A stretch of DNA of 64,000 nt, taken from an uncultured Pseudomonadales bacterium (GTDB taxonomy: Bacteria; Pseudomonadota; Gammaproteobacteria; Pseudomonadales; Pseudohongiellaceae). Positions 43,705-52,007 of the stretch are shown here, piece by piece; position 1 is the stretch's first letter; the number at the start of each line of letters is the position of its first letter. The notes below the pieces were generated by a model, which saw only the letters and a list, made by a program, of their open reading frames with translations, had not been told where the DNA came from and made no database searches. Both the position numbers and the translations under genes were made by a program. The DNA lies in NCBI GenBank assembly GCA_947259995.1, contig CAMYOK010000002.1:412881-476880 (forward strand). The letters run 5' to 3'.

Positions 43705-45669
43705 CTACTGTTGTTTGTATTGATCGTAAACATTGATTTGGGGGTCAAAGCGCTGCCCAGCACGGCGTGCCGCTAGCGTCTCTTCTTTCATTTCTGTGTC
43801 GATCCAGTGTACGAAATGATCTTCGGCATAGCTGGAATAACGCAAATTAAAGTCCTCTGGCCAACGCACCCAACGCCACGACGCGTGCCAATACAACGGC
43901 TCCACGAAACCTGGGACAAACGAGGCATGATCATGATGCATCTGCGTCATTTGGTGGGCGAGTGCAATCATCTCTTCTTTGTCGGATGAGGATACATAGC
44001 GATCAATGAGTTGATCCATCTCGAATATGGCAAGGCTTTCCAGATTATTGGTTTGTACTTTGATATTGCGCTGCGGGTTGACACTACCATCCTCTAAGAA
44101 CGCATCATCATAGGCGTTATCTGAGTGGTACATCTCCCAATAGCGCGGGTACATTTCCACAGAGAAATTTAAACCAATAAAATAAATATCATGCTGCTTC
44201 TCAGAGACCTTTCTTGAGCCTGCCGCAACGTCCATCATCTCTAGACGCAGGTCTAGCCCTGCCTTCGTCGCCTCTTCTTTTAGAATCGTGAATACGTCAC
44301 GGTAGCGTTCATAATGCGTGGATAATGTGAATGCCAAACGTTCGCCTTGTGCATTCATTAAAATGCCATCTGGCCCACTCTGATCGAACCCAGCTTTGGC
44401 AAAGTGTTCGCGCGCCAGCGCCACATCGAAGCGCCGTGCCTCGACGTTTGGGTTACTGAATTCCCCGTAACCGATCTGCCCTGACTCTAAACGGGTAAAA
44501 TCGCCTCTAAAATATTGCTGTAAGACTAAGTCCCAGTTTGAGGCATATTGGATACCAAGGCGTACATCGAGATTATCAAGGTGCTTGCGTGCGGTGTTGA
44601 TCCACATCCCCCAAGGTGAACGAGGACCATCGTTGTAGAATGTAGCCTTTTCAATATAACCAGCCTGCACATCGGGGTCATCGTTAGGCAAATTCTCGTA
44701 CCAATAATCGGCGGTGCGAATCTTAAACTGGTCAATATCACCGCGTTTAAACGCCTCGAACTGATTGGCGGTATCGCGAATCACATTGAAATTAATGCGA
44801 TCAGGGTTGTAGCGATTGCGGAAAAATTTCAAGTCTTTGGCCCACCAATCCTCGACACGCGTCATGACGATATTGGTGCCCATATTCACATTTTCTGGCC
44901 TAATCTCATAAGCGCCGGCATGGGGAACAAATCGCCATTGATAGGTCTGGGCAAAATCTTCGTCAAGGTCTTGATAGAAGTGCTCTGGCATAGGCGGGAA
45001 GGTCAACGCCAGCGAGTCCATGTCTGGCTTTGCCTCGGCCATACTGATCGAGATCGTATGATCGTCGTACTTGGTGATATTGGTGTACTGGGTCGAGTAC
45101 CAATTCGCATACCAAGGGTCATTGACGTAGTCACCGAGAAAATAGAAAAAAGTAAAGAAGAAGTCATCAGCAGTGATCGGCTCACCATCGGTAAAACGGG
45201 CATCAGGATTCAAACGCGCATAAACCGTCTTATTCTCTTGATCTACTGCCCATTGCGAGGCTATCGCAGGGTAGAAATCAAACTCGTTTGGATGTCGATG
45301 GGCAAGTGTGAGGTTGGTGTAGTCGAGAATATAACGTCTAAACTCGCCGTTGGCGTCTGGGCCATTCACGCGCAGCGTGGCAGGAAAATCAGCGATGTAT
45401 TCGTATTGCGTTCCGCCTTTCTTCGCCTCTGGTGAGCCTAGATCAGCCAAGTTTTCGCCACTTTGCCACTGCAAGTTTGCCGGAACATCAGCCAATGTTT
45501 TGAATGAATACCGTTGCGGGTCGGCAGCGTAGAAGGCCTGCGCCTCGGCGCTGATATCACGATCGTTAGCGGGGGCAGTCGTACTCGACTCCCCCCCGCC
45601 ACAGGCAAGCAGAACGCTGCAAAGGGCCACAAACCCTGTGCTGCGTAACAGTGTCAAAGGCATGCTCAT
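43705..45669 (-). CDS. YejA-like peptide-binding lipoprotein 2
   Basis: A 654-residue family-5 solute-binding protein. The signal peptide ends in lipobox VLLAC|G, so it is an envelope lipoprotein. Features shared with YejA/microcin C-binding proteins include RYSFKTLADVPANLQW, YARLNPDARFTDGEPITADDF, EMYHSDNAYDD and the C-terminal FVPGFVEPLYWHASWRWVRWP. It is a close tandem paralogue of the upstream protein (segments such as RRFDVALAREHFAKAGFD against RAFNVDLALEHFAKAGFT). The ATG overlaps the upstream stop (ATGA). Two tandem binding proteins in one importer suggest either two substrate ranges or different peptide lengths. Confidence 0.9.
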   Translation of the reverse strand: MSMPLTLLRSTGFVALCSVLLACGGGESSTTAPANDRDISAEAQAFYAADPQRYSFKTLADVPANLQWQSGENLADLGSPEAKKGGTQYEYIADFPATLRVNGPDANGEFRRYILDYTNLTLAHRHPNEFDFYPAIASQWAVDQENKTVYARLNPDARFTDGEPITADDFFFTFFYFLGDYVNDPWYANWYSTQYTNITKYDDHTISISMAEAKPDMDSLALTFPPMPEHFYQDLDEDFAQTYQWRFVPHAGAYEIRPENVNMGTNIVMTRVEDWWAKDLKFFRNRYNPDRINFNVIRDTANQFEAFKRGDIDQFKIRTADYWYENLPNDDPDVQAGYIEKATFYNDGPRSPWGMWINTARKHLDNLDVRLGIQYASNWDLVLQQYFRGDFTRLESGQIGYGEFSNPNVEARRFDVALAREHFAKAGFDQSGPDGILMNAQGERLAFTLSTHYERYRDVFTILKEEATKAGLDLRLEMMDVAAGSRKVSEKQHDIYFIGLNFSVEMYPRYWEMYHSDNAYDDAFLEDGSVNPQRNIKVQTNNLESLAIFEMDQLIDRYVSSSDKEEMIALAHQMTQMHHDHASFVPGFVEPLYWHASWRWVRWPEDFNLRYSSYAEDHFVHWIDTEMKEETLAARRAGQRFDPQINVYDQYKQQ

Positions 45670-47630
45670 TGTAGTCCCTTAAACTGGTCATAGATGTCAT
45701 TAACATGAGGCTCGAAGGTCTCGCCGCTGCGGCGTGCCTCCAGAGTCGCTTGTCTCATCTCTGGATCAATCCAGAACGCAAACATCTCATAGGGATAGGT
45801 GGTAAAACGGAAGTTAAACCCTTCGGGCCATTGCACCCAACGCCAATAAGCCGTGCGGTAGTTCACCTCGACAAAGCCAGGTGAGAACGAGGCATAGTCA
45901 TAAACCTTTTCCTGAATCATCTGCGACAGCTCCACCATGCGATCGTAGTCTTCCGAGCTGTCGTACTCTTCGATCCACTGGTCCAGCTCGAAGTCTGCCA
46001 CTACCTGCAAATTATTCGTTTGCGTTTTGATTTTACGATCAGGGTTAACTGACCCGTCGTCAAGGAAGGCATCATCGTAAGCGTTGTCCGAATGGAAGTA
46101 CTGCCAGTAGTCTGGGTACATCACTAATTGTGGGGAGAAGCTGACAAAGTAAATGTCATGCTGACGCTCTTGCGCCTTTCTGAAACTTGCAGCGCCATCG
46201 AGCATCTCTACGCGGATCTCTAAACCGGCTTTGATTGCCTCTTCTTTCAAGATGGTAAACACATCCCCAAGACGTTCGTAGTGAGTCGTCAGTGTGAACG
46301 CGAGTCTATCGCCTTGCTCGTTGCGCAGAATGCCATCCGGCCCGCGCTCAGTGAACCCAGCCTTTGCAAAATGCTCTAAAGCCAAATCGACATTAAAGGC
46401 GCGAGGCTCAATATCGAGATTACTAAAATCAGGGTAACCATCGTTCTGTGTTTTCAAGCGCTCCACATCACCACGGAAATAATTGCTGATGACCAGGTCC
46501 CAGTTTGCCGCATACTGAATACCGATACGCACATCTTGATTATCCAAATATGGGCGAGAAGAGTTCATCCATAGTCCCCAGTTGCTGCGCGGGCCACCAT
46601 TGAAAAACGTTGATTTATGAATATAGCCACCCGCAACATCGGGGTCAGTCACTGGAAGGTTATCGTGCCACATCTCTGCCGTAACGACTCGCATCATGTC
46701 CACATCACCGCGGCGGAACGCCTCATAGCGTTTTGCCGCGTCACGCGTCACCGTAAGATTTATGCGATCGACATTGTAGAGATTACGAAAGTATTTATTG
46801 TCTTTCGCCCACCAATCTTTCTTGCGCTCTAGAACAATGCGCACGCCCATATCGATATTCTGATCATCGATTGTGTAGGCGCCGGCATGAGGCTCGTAAC
46901 GCCACTGGTAACGCTCAGGGAAGTCCTCGCCTAACTCCTTATAAAAATGCTGAGGAATTGGGTTGAGACCAAGGCCATATTCCGCCATATCAGGCTTGGC
47001 TGTTGCCATCGTTACCGAAAAAGTGTGCTCGTCATAACGAGTGATATTGGTGTATTCGGTGTTGTAGTGATTATTATAAAAGGGCGCTTGAATATATTCA
47101 GACTGGAAAAAATAAAAAGCGAATAACTGATCATCAGAGGTTATTGGCTCGTCATCGCTCCAACGCGCCTCTGGATTAATCTTGATATATACCGTACTCG
47201 TTTCATCGTCGACCGCCCAGCTCTCGGCAATCCCGGGAATAAAATTACGTGTATTGGGGTGCGGCCAAGCATAGCCCATGCGGTAGTATCCTGCGATCCA
47301 TGAGCGCGAAGAGAAATTTGAATCAGGCCCTACGAAGCGCAGAGTCGGTGGAAAATCTTCCATCGACTCATAAAAGGTGCCGCCTTTGACTGCATCGGGC
47401 GAGCCTAAATCGGGCTCATCCAAGCCATCTTCCCAAACCAGATCGGTCGGTAAGTCGTTCATCGAAGCAAAGGTGAAGAAATCAGGGTTCGCCGCATAAT
47501 AATCATTGATCTCTTGGGTATTATCGAGACTCGTGTCGACGGTATTAGTCGAGTCAGAACCGCCTCCACAGGCGGTTAAAAGAGCGGCAGCGGCAAAAAG
47601 CGCCAGCTTGAAACTGAATTTTGTCTTCAT
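45666..47630 (-). CDS. YejA-like peptide-binding lipoprotein 1
   Basis: About 654 residues, family-5 solute-binding protein with lipobox LLTAC|G, so an envelope lipoprotein. The acidic spacer after the cysteine is GGGSDSTNTVDTS. Family features: YIKINPEARWSDDEPITSDDQ, GAYTIDDQNIDMG, HYERLGDVFTILKEEAIKAGL and YASFSPGFVEVNYRTAYWRWVQWP. The second ATG (47630) is preferred, since GGGAG lies nine bases before it; the first is at 47636. It is followed by its paralogue with a four-base overlap. The permease gene ends 29 bases upstream. Confidence 0.9.
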   Translation of the reverse strand: MKTKFSFKLALFAAAALLTACGGGSDSTNTVDTSLDNTQEINDYYAANPDFFTFASMNDLPTDLVWEDGLDEPDLGSPDAVKGGTFYESMEDFPPTLRFVGPDSNFSSRSWIAGYYRMGYAWPHPNTRNFIPGIAESWAVDDETSTVYIKINPEARWSDDEPITSDDQLFAFYFFQSEYIQAPFYNNHYNTEYTNITRYDEHTFSVTMATAKPDMAEYGLGLNPIPQHFYKELGEDFPERYQWRYEPHAGAYTIDDQNIDMGVRIVLERKKDWWAKDNKYFRNLYNVDRINLTVTRDAAKRYEAFRRGDVDMMRVVTAEMWHDNLPVTDPDVAGGYIHKSTFFNGGPRSNWGLWMNSSRPYLDNQDVRIGIQYAANWDLVISNYFRGDVERLKTQNDGYPDFSNLDIEPRAFNVDLALEHFAKAGFTERGPDGILRNEQGDRLAFTLTTHYERLGDVFTILKEEAIKAGLEIRVEMLDGAASFRKAQERQHDIYFVSFSPQLVMYPDYWQYFHSDNAYDDAFLDDGSVNPDRKIKTQTNNLQVVADFELDQWIEEYDSSEDYDRMVELSQMIQEKVYDYASFSPGFVEVNYRTAYWRWVQWPEGFNFRFTTYPYEMFAFWIDPEMRQATLEARRSGETFEPHVNDIYDQFKGLQ

Positions 47631-47665
47631 GGCCATGTACTCCCAGGGTCTATCTGTAGGGGTGA

Positions 47666-48739
47666 CTATTTATATAGAGTGAATTTTTTCGGGTCGAACG
47701 ACTCTCGTATTGCTTCGCCTACAAAAGTGACCAGCGTCAGCAGTACCACGAGCGTACCAAATGCCGACATCACTATCCAAGGGGCGGTTCTTAATGTCTG
47801 AGTCCCTTGCTTGAGCAGCTCGCCGAGGCTTGGCGTGGGTGGCGGCAAGCCAAAACCAAGGAAGTCGAGAGCGGTAATTGCGGAAATTGCCGACACTATC
47901 GTGAACGGCATGAAAGTCACTAATGTAGATAAGACATTTGGCAGTATGTGTCGAAATACGATCCGCGTGTTCGAAGCTCCTAAGACTTTTGCCGCGGCAA
48001 CATAGTCGCGCGATTTTTCTTTATAGGTTTCGGTACGCATGTAATAGGTCATCGAAGTCCAAGAGAACAGGACCATAACACCAAGCAAAATGAGAATACG
48101 CGAGAAAATAGTAAAGGCATCGGGGATCACCGAGAACACAATGATGACCATATACAGGAAGGGGATATTGCTCCAAATCTCGATAAGCCTTTGGCTGAGA
48201 ATATCGAACATGCCCCCTAAATAACCCATCGCACAGCCCACCGCCACACCAATCAAATACACCGCCGCCATGAAGCCAATGGCAAACACTAAAGCGATCC
48301 TAGTACCGTAAAAAAGGCGCGCTAGGATATCCCGGCTTGTGGTATCGGTGCCTAAATAATGTTGTTTAGAGGCATCTGGCGCCTCAGGTCGAAAGATCCC
48401 CGTAGAGCCATCATTCTCGAAGGGGCTATAGGGAATGATTGGCATCAATACCCAGTTGTCAGAGCCAGTTTCTTGAAAGTGCTGCTGCAACTCCCGGTAG
48501 TTAGTCTCGTAAGGGTAGTCCAAGCCAAAGTCAGTACCAGGGTGAAAGGCACTATAGGTAGGGAAATACCAATCGCCTTCATAACTCACCATTAGAGCTT
48601 TGTTGTTGATCAGCATCTCGCCGATGAGGCTTAGAAACAAAAACGCCATGAGAATTAGAAAGCTATAGTAGCCGCGCTTGATTTCGCGAAAGCGACATAA
48701 CTTTTTAACGGTTTGTGGATTCAATTTCAGCAAACTCAT
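47666..48739 (-). CDS. YejE-like peptide ABC permease
   Basis: A 357-residue inner-membrane permease. The N terminus has one helix (GYYSFLILMAFLFLSLIGEMLI), then a periplasmic loop of about 90 residues typical of YejE (YEGDWYFPTYSAFHPGTDFGLDYPY; YLGTDTTSRDILARLFYG), then the five-helix permease core with the EAA loop AAAKVLGASNTRIVFRHILPN. The end reads IRESFDPKKFTLYK. It lies 9 bases from the B permease gene and upstream of the two binding proteins, so the order B-E-A1-A2-D-F is a full importer. Confidence 0.92.
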   Translation of the reverse strand: MSLLKLNPQTVKKLCRFREIKRGYYSFLILMAFLFLSLIGEMLINNKALMVSYEGDWYFPTYSAFHPGTDFGLDYPYETNYRELQQHFQETGSDNWVLMPIIPYSPFENDGSTGIFRPEAPDASKQHYLGTDTTSRDILARLFYGTRIALVFAIGFMAAVYLIGVAVGCAMGYLGGMFDILSQRLIEIWSNIPFLYMVIIVFSVIPDAFTIFSRILILLGVMVLFSWTSMTYYMRTETYKEKSRDYVAAAKVLGASNTRIVFRHILPNVLSTLVTFMPFTIVSAISAITALDFLGFGLPPPTPSLGELLKQGTQTLRTAPWIVMSAFGTLVVLLTLVTFVGEAIRESFDPKKFTLYK

Positions 48740-48748
48740 GACAGCACC

Positions 48749-49762
48749 CTAGTTAAAGCGAATGCGTGGATCCACTAAGGCCACGAGAATATCAGAAAGA
48801 ATATTGCCGATAAGCAATAACACACTCGCTAGGAACACTACGCCCATTACGACTGGGTAGTCGCGGTCTACAATCGAAGTAAGCCCTAACAAACCAAAGC
48901 CATTAATGTCGAAAATGGTTTCAATCAAGAAAGAGCCAGACACCAATAGGGTGATGTTCTGTCCAAACGTCGTGGCAATCGGGATCATCGAATTGCGCAG
49001 TGCGTGCCCTGTCACCGCCTTGCGGAATGACACCCCTTTGGCAATAGCTGTGCGCACATAGTCCGACGCCAAATTGTCCATAAGATGATTTTTCAGCAGT
49101 AAAGTCACTAATGCGAAACTGCCCATCATGTAACACACCAAAGGCAATGCCGAATGCGAAGCAAGGTCTTTAATCTTGCCCCAGAAACTTAAGTCATCGT
49201 ATTGCAGGCTGACAAAGCCCCCCATCGGGAACCACTCCAAACGCACTGAAAAATACAAAAGCAGGAGCGAGCCCAGCGCGTAGCCGGGCACGGCATAACC
49301 AATGAAAATGAGTATCGAGCTAATATTATCGACTGCGGTCCTGTGTTTTATCGCCTTGACTACCCCCAAGGGAATACAGATCGCATAGGTGAGGATGAGG
49401 GTGATAATGCCGTAATAAAGGGAGACAGGAAAGCGGCTCGCCATCACGTCCCACACGGGTTGGTTGTAGCGGTAGGACGTGCCTAGGTCACCGGTGGCCA
49501 CCTTCCCTACCCACTCGGCATAACTCTGCAGCACAGGCTTATCAAAGCCGTAGTATTCTTTCAGGCGATCAAGCTGTGCCTCTGACAAGGCCATGTTTTG
49601 CCCTGCTGCCGCACCGCGAGCGCCGCCGCCCAACTGAGCTTCCATAATGGCGCGCTCAATCGGCCCACCAGGAACAAGACGGGTGATGACAAACACGATA
49701 ATGGTAATGCCAATCAATGTTGGAGGGATTAATAGCAAACGACGAAGGAAATAATCTCGCAT
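48749..49762 (-). CDS. YejB-like peptide ABC permease
   Basis: A 337-residue inner-membrane permease of the OppB/DppB class, nearest in pattern to YejB. It starts RRLLLIPPTLIGITIIVFVITRLVPGGPIE and has a loop with GGGARGAAAGQN before the substrate-path helices. The EAA loop is RTAIAKGVSFRKAVTGHALRN, and the end is SDILVALVDPRIRFN. It is the first gene of the Yej-like operon. No strong ribosome site precedes the ATG (AAGAAGAATTAA). Its promoter should lie within the 273-base gap up to 50035, which also holds an orphan terminator of the other strand. Confidence 0.92.
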   Translation of the reverse strand: MRDYFLRRLLLIPPTLIGITIIVFVITRLVPGGPIERAIMEAQLGGGARGAAAGQNMALSEAQLDRLKEYYGFDKPVLQSYAEWVGKVATGDLGTSYRYNQPVWDVMASRFPVSLYYGIITLILTYAICIPLGVVKAIKHRTAVDNISSILIFIGYAVPGYALGSLLLLYFSVRLEWFPMGGFVSLQYDDLSFWGKIKDLASHSALPLVCYMMGSFALVTLLLKNHLMDNLASDYVRTAIAKGVSFRKAVTGHALRNSMIPIATTFGQNITLLVSGSFLIETIFDINGFGLLGLTSIVDRDYPVVMGVVFLASVLLLIGNILSDILVALVDPRIRFN

Positions 49763-50003
49763 TTAATTCTTCTTGCTCTTTGTCATAGGTCTTTGGATTA
49801 GCTGCATAGCCCCTGAGGATACCTGCTTTTAAGTTCAGAACGAAGAATAATCCATTTTCTTCCCAGCTCGCCCCAGAGATTTGTCATCATATTGTCATGT
49901 CGATGTCCTGTGCGTGTCACACAGCGGCGTCAGAATCCCTCCTGTCGCTGTTGTACACAAACATGCAATACCGGCACCGCGTAAGAGGTTTTACTCTCTC
50001 TTC

Positions 50004-50037
50004 AATGGCTGCCCTCAATGAGGGTGGCCATTTTTTT
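50004..50037 (+). terminator. Orphan plus-strand intrinsic terminator
   Basis: A 13-pair stem (AATGGCTGCCCTC at 50004-50016 with GAGGGTGGCCATT at 50020-50032) with loop AAT and seven T from 50031 to 50037. Two of the pairs are G-U in the plus-strand RNA; on the minus strand they would be A-C mismatches and no U-run follows. So the signal works on the plus strand, yet no plus-strand gene precedes it. It points to an unannotated short transcript from the gap after 49763. Confidence 0.7.
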
Positions 50038-50992
50038 AATACAAATGACAAGCCACGAGGCTTTGACTGCCCTCAACCGCTTTTAATTGTGGCGTCTGCG
50101 CCCGGCACACATCCATTGCTTTAGGGCATCGCCCTGCAAACCGACATCCTTGTGGCACGTTCACAGGCGAGGGGATCTCGCCAATGATCTCTGTCGACTT
50201 ACGTGAGCGCTCGCTATCAGGGTCAGGCTCTGGATTAGAGCCCACTAAAACCTGCGTATAGGGGTGCAGTGGCTTGAAGTACACGTCATCCACAGGGCCA
50301 AGTTCCATCAAAGCCCCCAAATACATCACCGCCATTCGATCGCTGATATAGCGCACCATCGACAGGTCGTGAGCGATAAAGAGTAGGGTCAACCCCATCG
50401 ACTCCTTCAGCTCGCTCAATAAATTGACCACTTGCGCCTGCACCGACACATCCAGGGCTGAGATCGGCTCATCACACACTACGAATTCAGGCTCCAGAAT
50501 CAACGCTCGAGCGATACCAATTCTTTGCCTTTGGCCACCAGAGAATTCGTGCGGGTAGCGTGACATATGGTCGGCATGTAGCCCAACTCGCTCCAACCAG
50601 GACGCAGCTTTATCTCGCGCTTGTGCGGCATTCATCACGCGATGCAATACCAGCCCTTCGCTGATGATCTCGCCAACCGTCATACGCGGATTCAAAGAAG
50701 AATACGGGTCCTGAAAAATCATCTGCATCTTGCGCGAATAGCGACGGTAATCCGCCGTGCTGTAGCGCATAGGGAGCAGCTCATCACGGTAATGCACCGC
50801 ACCACCAGTTTTATCGTGCAATCCCAACAAGGTTTTGCCCAGCGTTGACTTACCCGAACCACTCTCTCCTACCAAGCCTACGATCTCGCGCTCGGCAATG
50901 GTGAAACTGATATCGTCGACGGCATGCACATTCTGCCCTCGCCCCATATCGAAATATTTAAACAATGCATCGATGCGCAGCAAATCAGTCAT
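50036..50992 (-). CDS. oppF: OppF-like peptide ABC importer ATPase
   Basis: A 318-residue ATPase: Walker A GESGSGKST, Q-loop QMIFQDPYSSLNPRMT, signature FSGGQRQRIGIARA, Walker B FVVCDEPISALDVSVQ, and the C-terminal CRFAGRCPKAMDVC stretch. It is the last gene of the oppABCDF-like operon and overlaps the D gene by eight bases. The C-terminal end lies directly in front of the orphan plus-strand terminator of the opposite strand. It would pair with the D ATPase below. Confidence 0.92.
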   Translation of the reverse strand: MTDLLRIDALFKYFDMGRGQNVHAVDDISFTIAEREIVGLVGESGSGKSTLGKTLLGLHDKTGGAVHYRDELLPMRYSTADYRRYSRKMQMIFQDPYSSLNPRMTVGEIISEGLVLHRVMNAAQARDKAASWLERVGLHADHMSRYPHEFSGGQRQRIGIARALILEPEFVVCDEPISALDVSVQAQVVNLLSELKESMGLTLLFIAHDLSMVRYISDRMAVMYLGALMELGPVDDVYFKPLHPYTQVLVGSNPEPDPDSERSRKSTEIIGEIPSPVNVPQGCRFAGRCPKAMDVCRAQTPQLKAVEGSQSLVACHLY

Positions 50993-52007
50993 GACGCTCT
51001 CCTAAATAGAGGCCATCGACCCGATGTGGACTTTGCGCATGTTGTAACCAACAACGCGCACTGTGCTCGTTAGGCAGTTCAAATACTTGCGGCGCATAGC
51101 TTTCACAAGCCTGCATACTGTGCGGACAGCGTGCGGCATAGGCGCAACCGCTAGGCGGTGAAAATAAATCAGGTGGGCTACCTTCTATAGGCTGCAGGCT
51201 TCGCGCAACCGCTGGATCGTTACTCGGCATTGCCCGCTTTAAGCCTTGGGTGTAAGGATGGGCAGAACGATAAAACACATCATCAACGCTGCCAGACTCT
51301 ACCACCTGCCCTGCGTACATTACCGCAACGTCATCGGCCATCCGCGCCACAACCCCTAGATCATGGGTAATCAGGATTAAGGCCATGCCCGTCTCTTTTT
51401 GCACATCTTTAAGCAAGTCGAGAATCTGCGCTTGAATGGTTACATCCAAGGCTGTCGTCGGTTCGTCGGCGATCAGCACTGTCGGTCGGCAGGAGATCGC
51501 CATCGCTATCATCGCCCGCTGCAGCATCCCACCGGAAAATTCGAATGGGTATTGCTTCGCTCGTTTCTCTGCCTCGGGAATCTTGACCAACTCTAACAAC
51601 TCGACCGCCCGCGCCCAGGCCTTCGCTTTACTATAGCCTCGGTGCACGATTAGTGGCTCCGCAATCTGGTCGCCTATAGTCATAGTGGGGTTCAGGGATG
51701 ACATTGGGTCTTGAAAGATCATGCCAATCTCGGCGCCACGAATCTCTTTGCCCTCGATCACTTTTTGCCCCAGAATCTCGTGGCCGCGCAAAAGGGCGGA
51801 GCCCTGCATGACTCTGCCCGGTGGCATGGGTATCAAGCCCATCATCGCCTGCACGGTAACCGACTTACCGCAACCAGACTCACCCACGATGGCTAGCGTA
51901 CGCCCCGCCTCGAGTGAAAAACTCACGCCTCGCACCGCCTGTACTGTGCCGCCATAAGTGTCGAATTCGACATGCAAATTGCTCACTTCCAATAAAGCCG
52001 TACTCAT
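50985..52007 (-). CDS. oppD: OppD-like peptide ABC importer ATPase
   Basis: A 340-residue ATPase: Walker [11 protein letters not shown]-loop GMIFQDPMSSLN, signature FSGGMLQRAMIAMA, Walker [17 protein letters not shown], then the C-terminal CAYAARCPHSMQAC stretch. The leucine in GGML replaces the usual arginine of GGMR, a small oddity. Start ATG overlaps the stop of oppC (ATGA); the 3' end overlaps oppF by eight bases. Together these overlaps show tight translational coupling of the C, D and F subunits. Confidence 0.92.
   Translation of the reverse strand: MSTALLEVSNLHVEFDTYGGTVQAVRGVSFSLEAGRTLAIVGESGCGKSVTVQAMMGLIPMPPGRVMQGSALLRGHEILGQKVIEGKEIRGAEIGMIFQDPMSSLNPTMTIGDQIAEPLIVHRGYSKAKAWARAVELLELVKIPEAEKRAKQYPFEFSGGMLQRAMIAMAISCRPTVLIADEPTTALDVTIQAQILDLLKDVQKETGMALILITHDLGVVARMADDVAVMYAGQVVESGSVDDVFYRSAHPYTQGLKRAMPSNDPAVARSLQPIEGSPPDLFSPPSGCAYAARCPHSMQACESYAPQVFELPNEHSARCWLQHAQSPHRVDGLYLGERHD

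Noticed and set aside
44920..45435. A 171-codon plus-strand open frame
   Set aside because: It is antisense to the YejA-like protein 2 and rich in Val/Arg without any motif.
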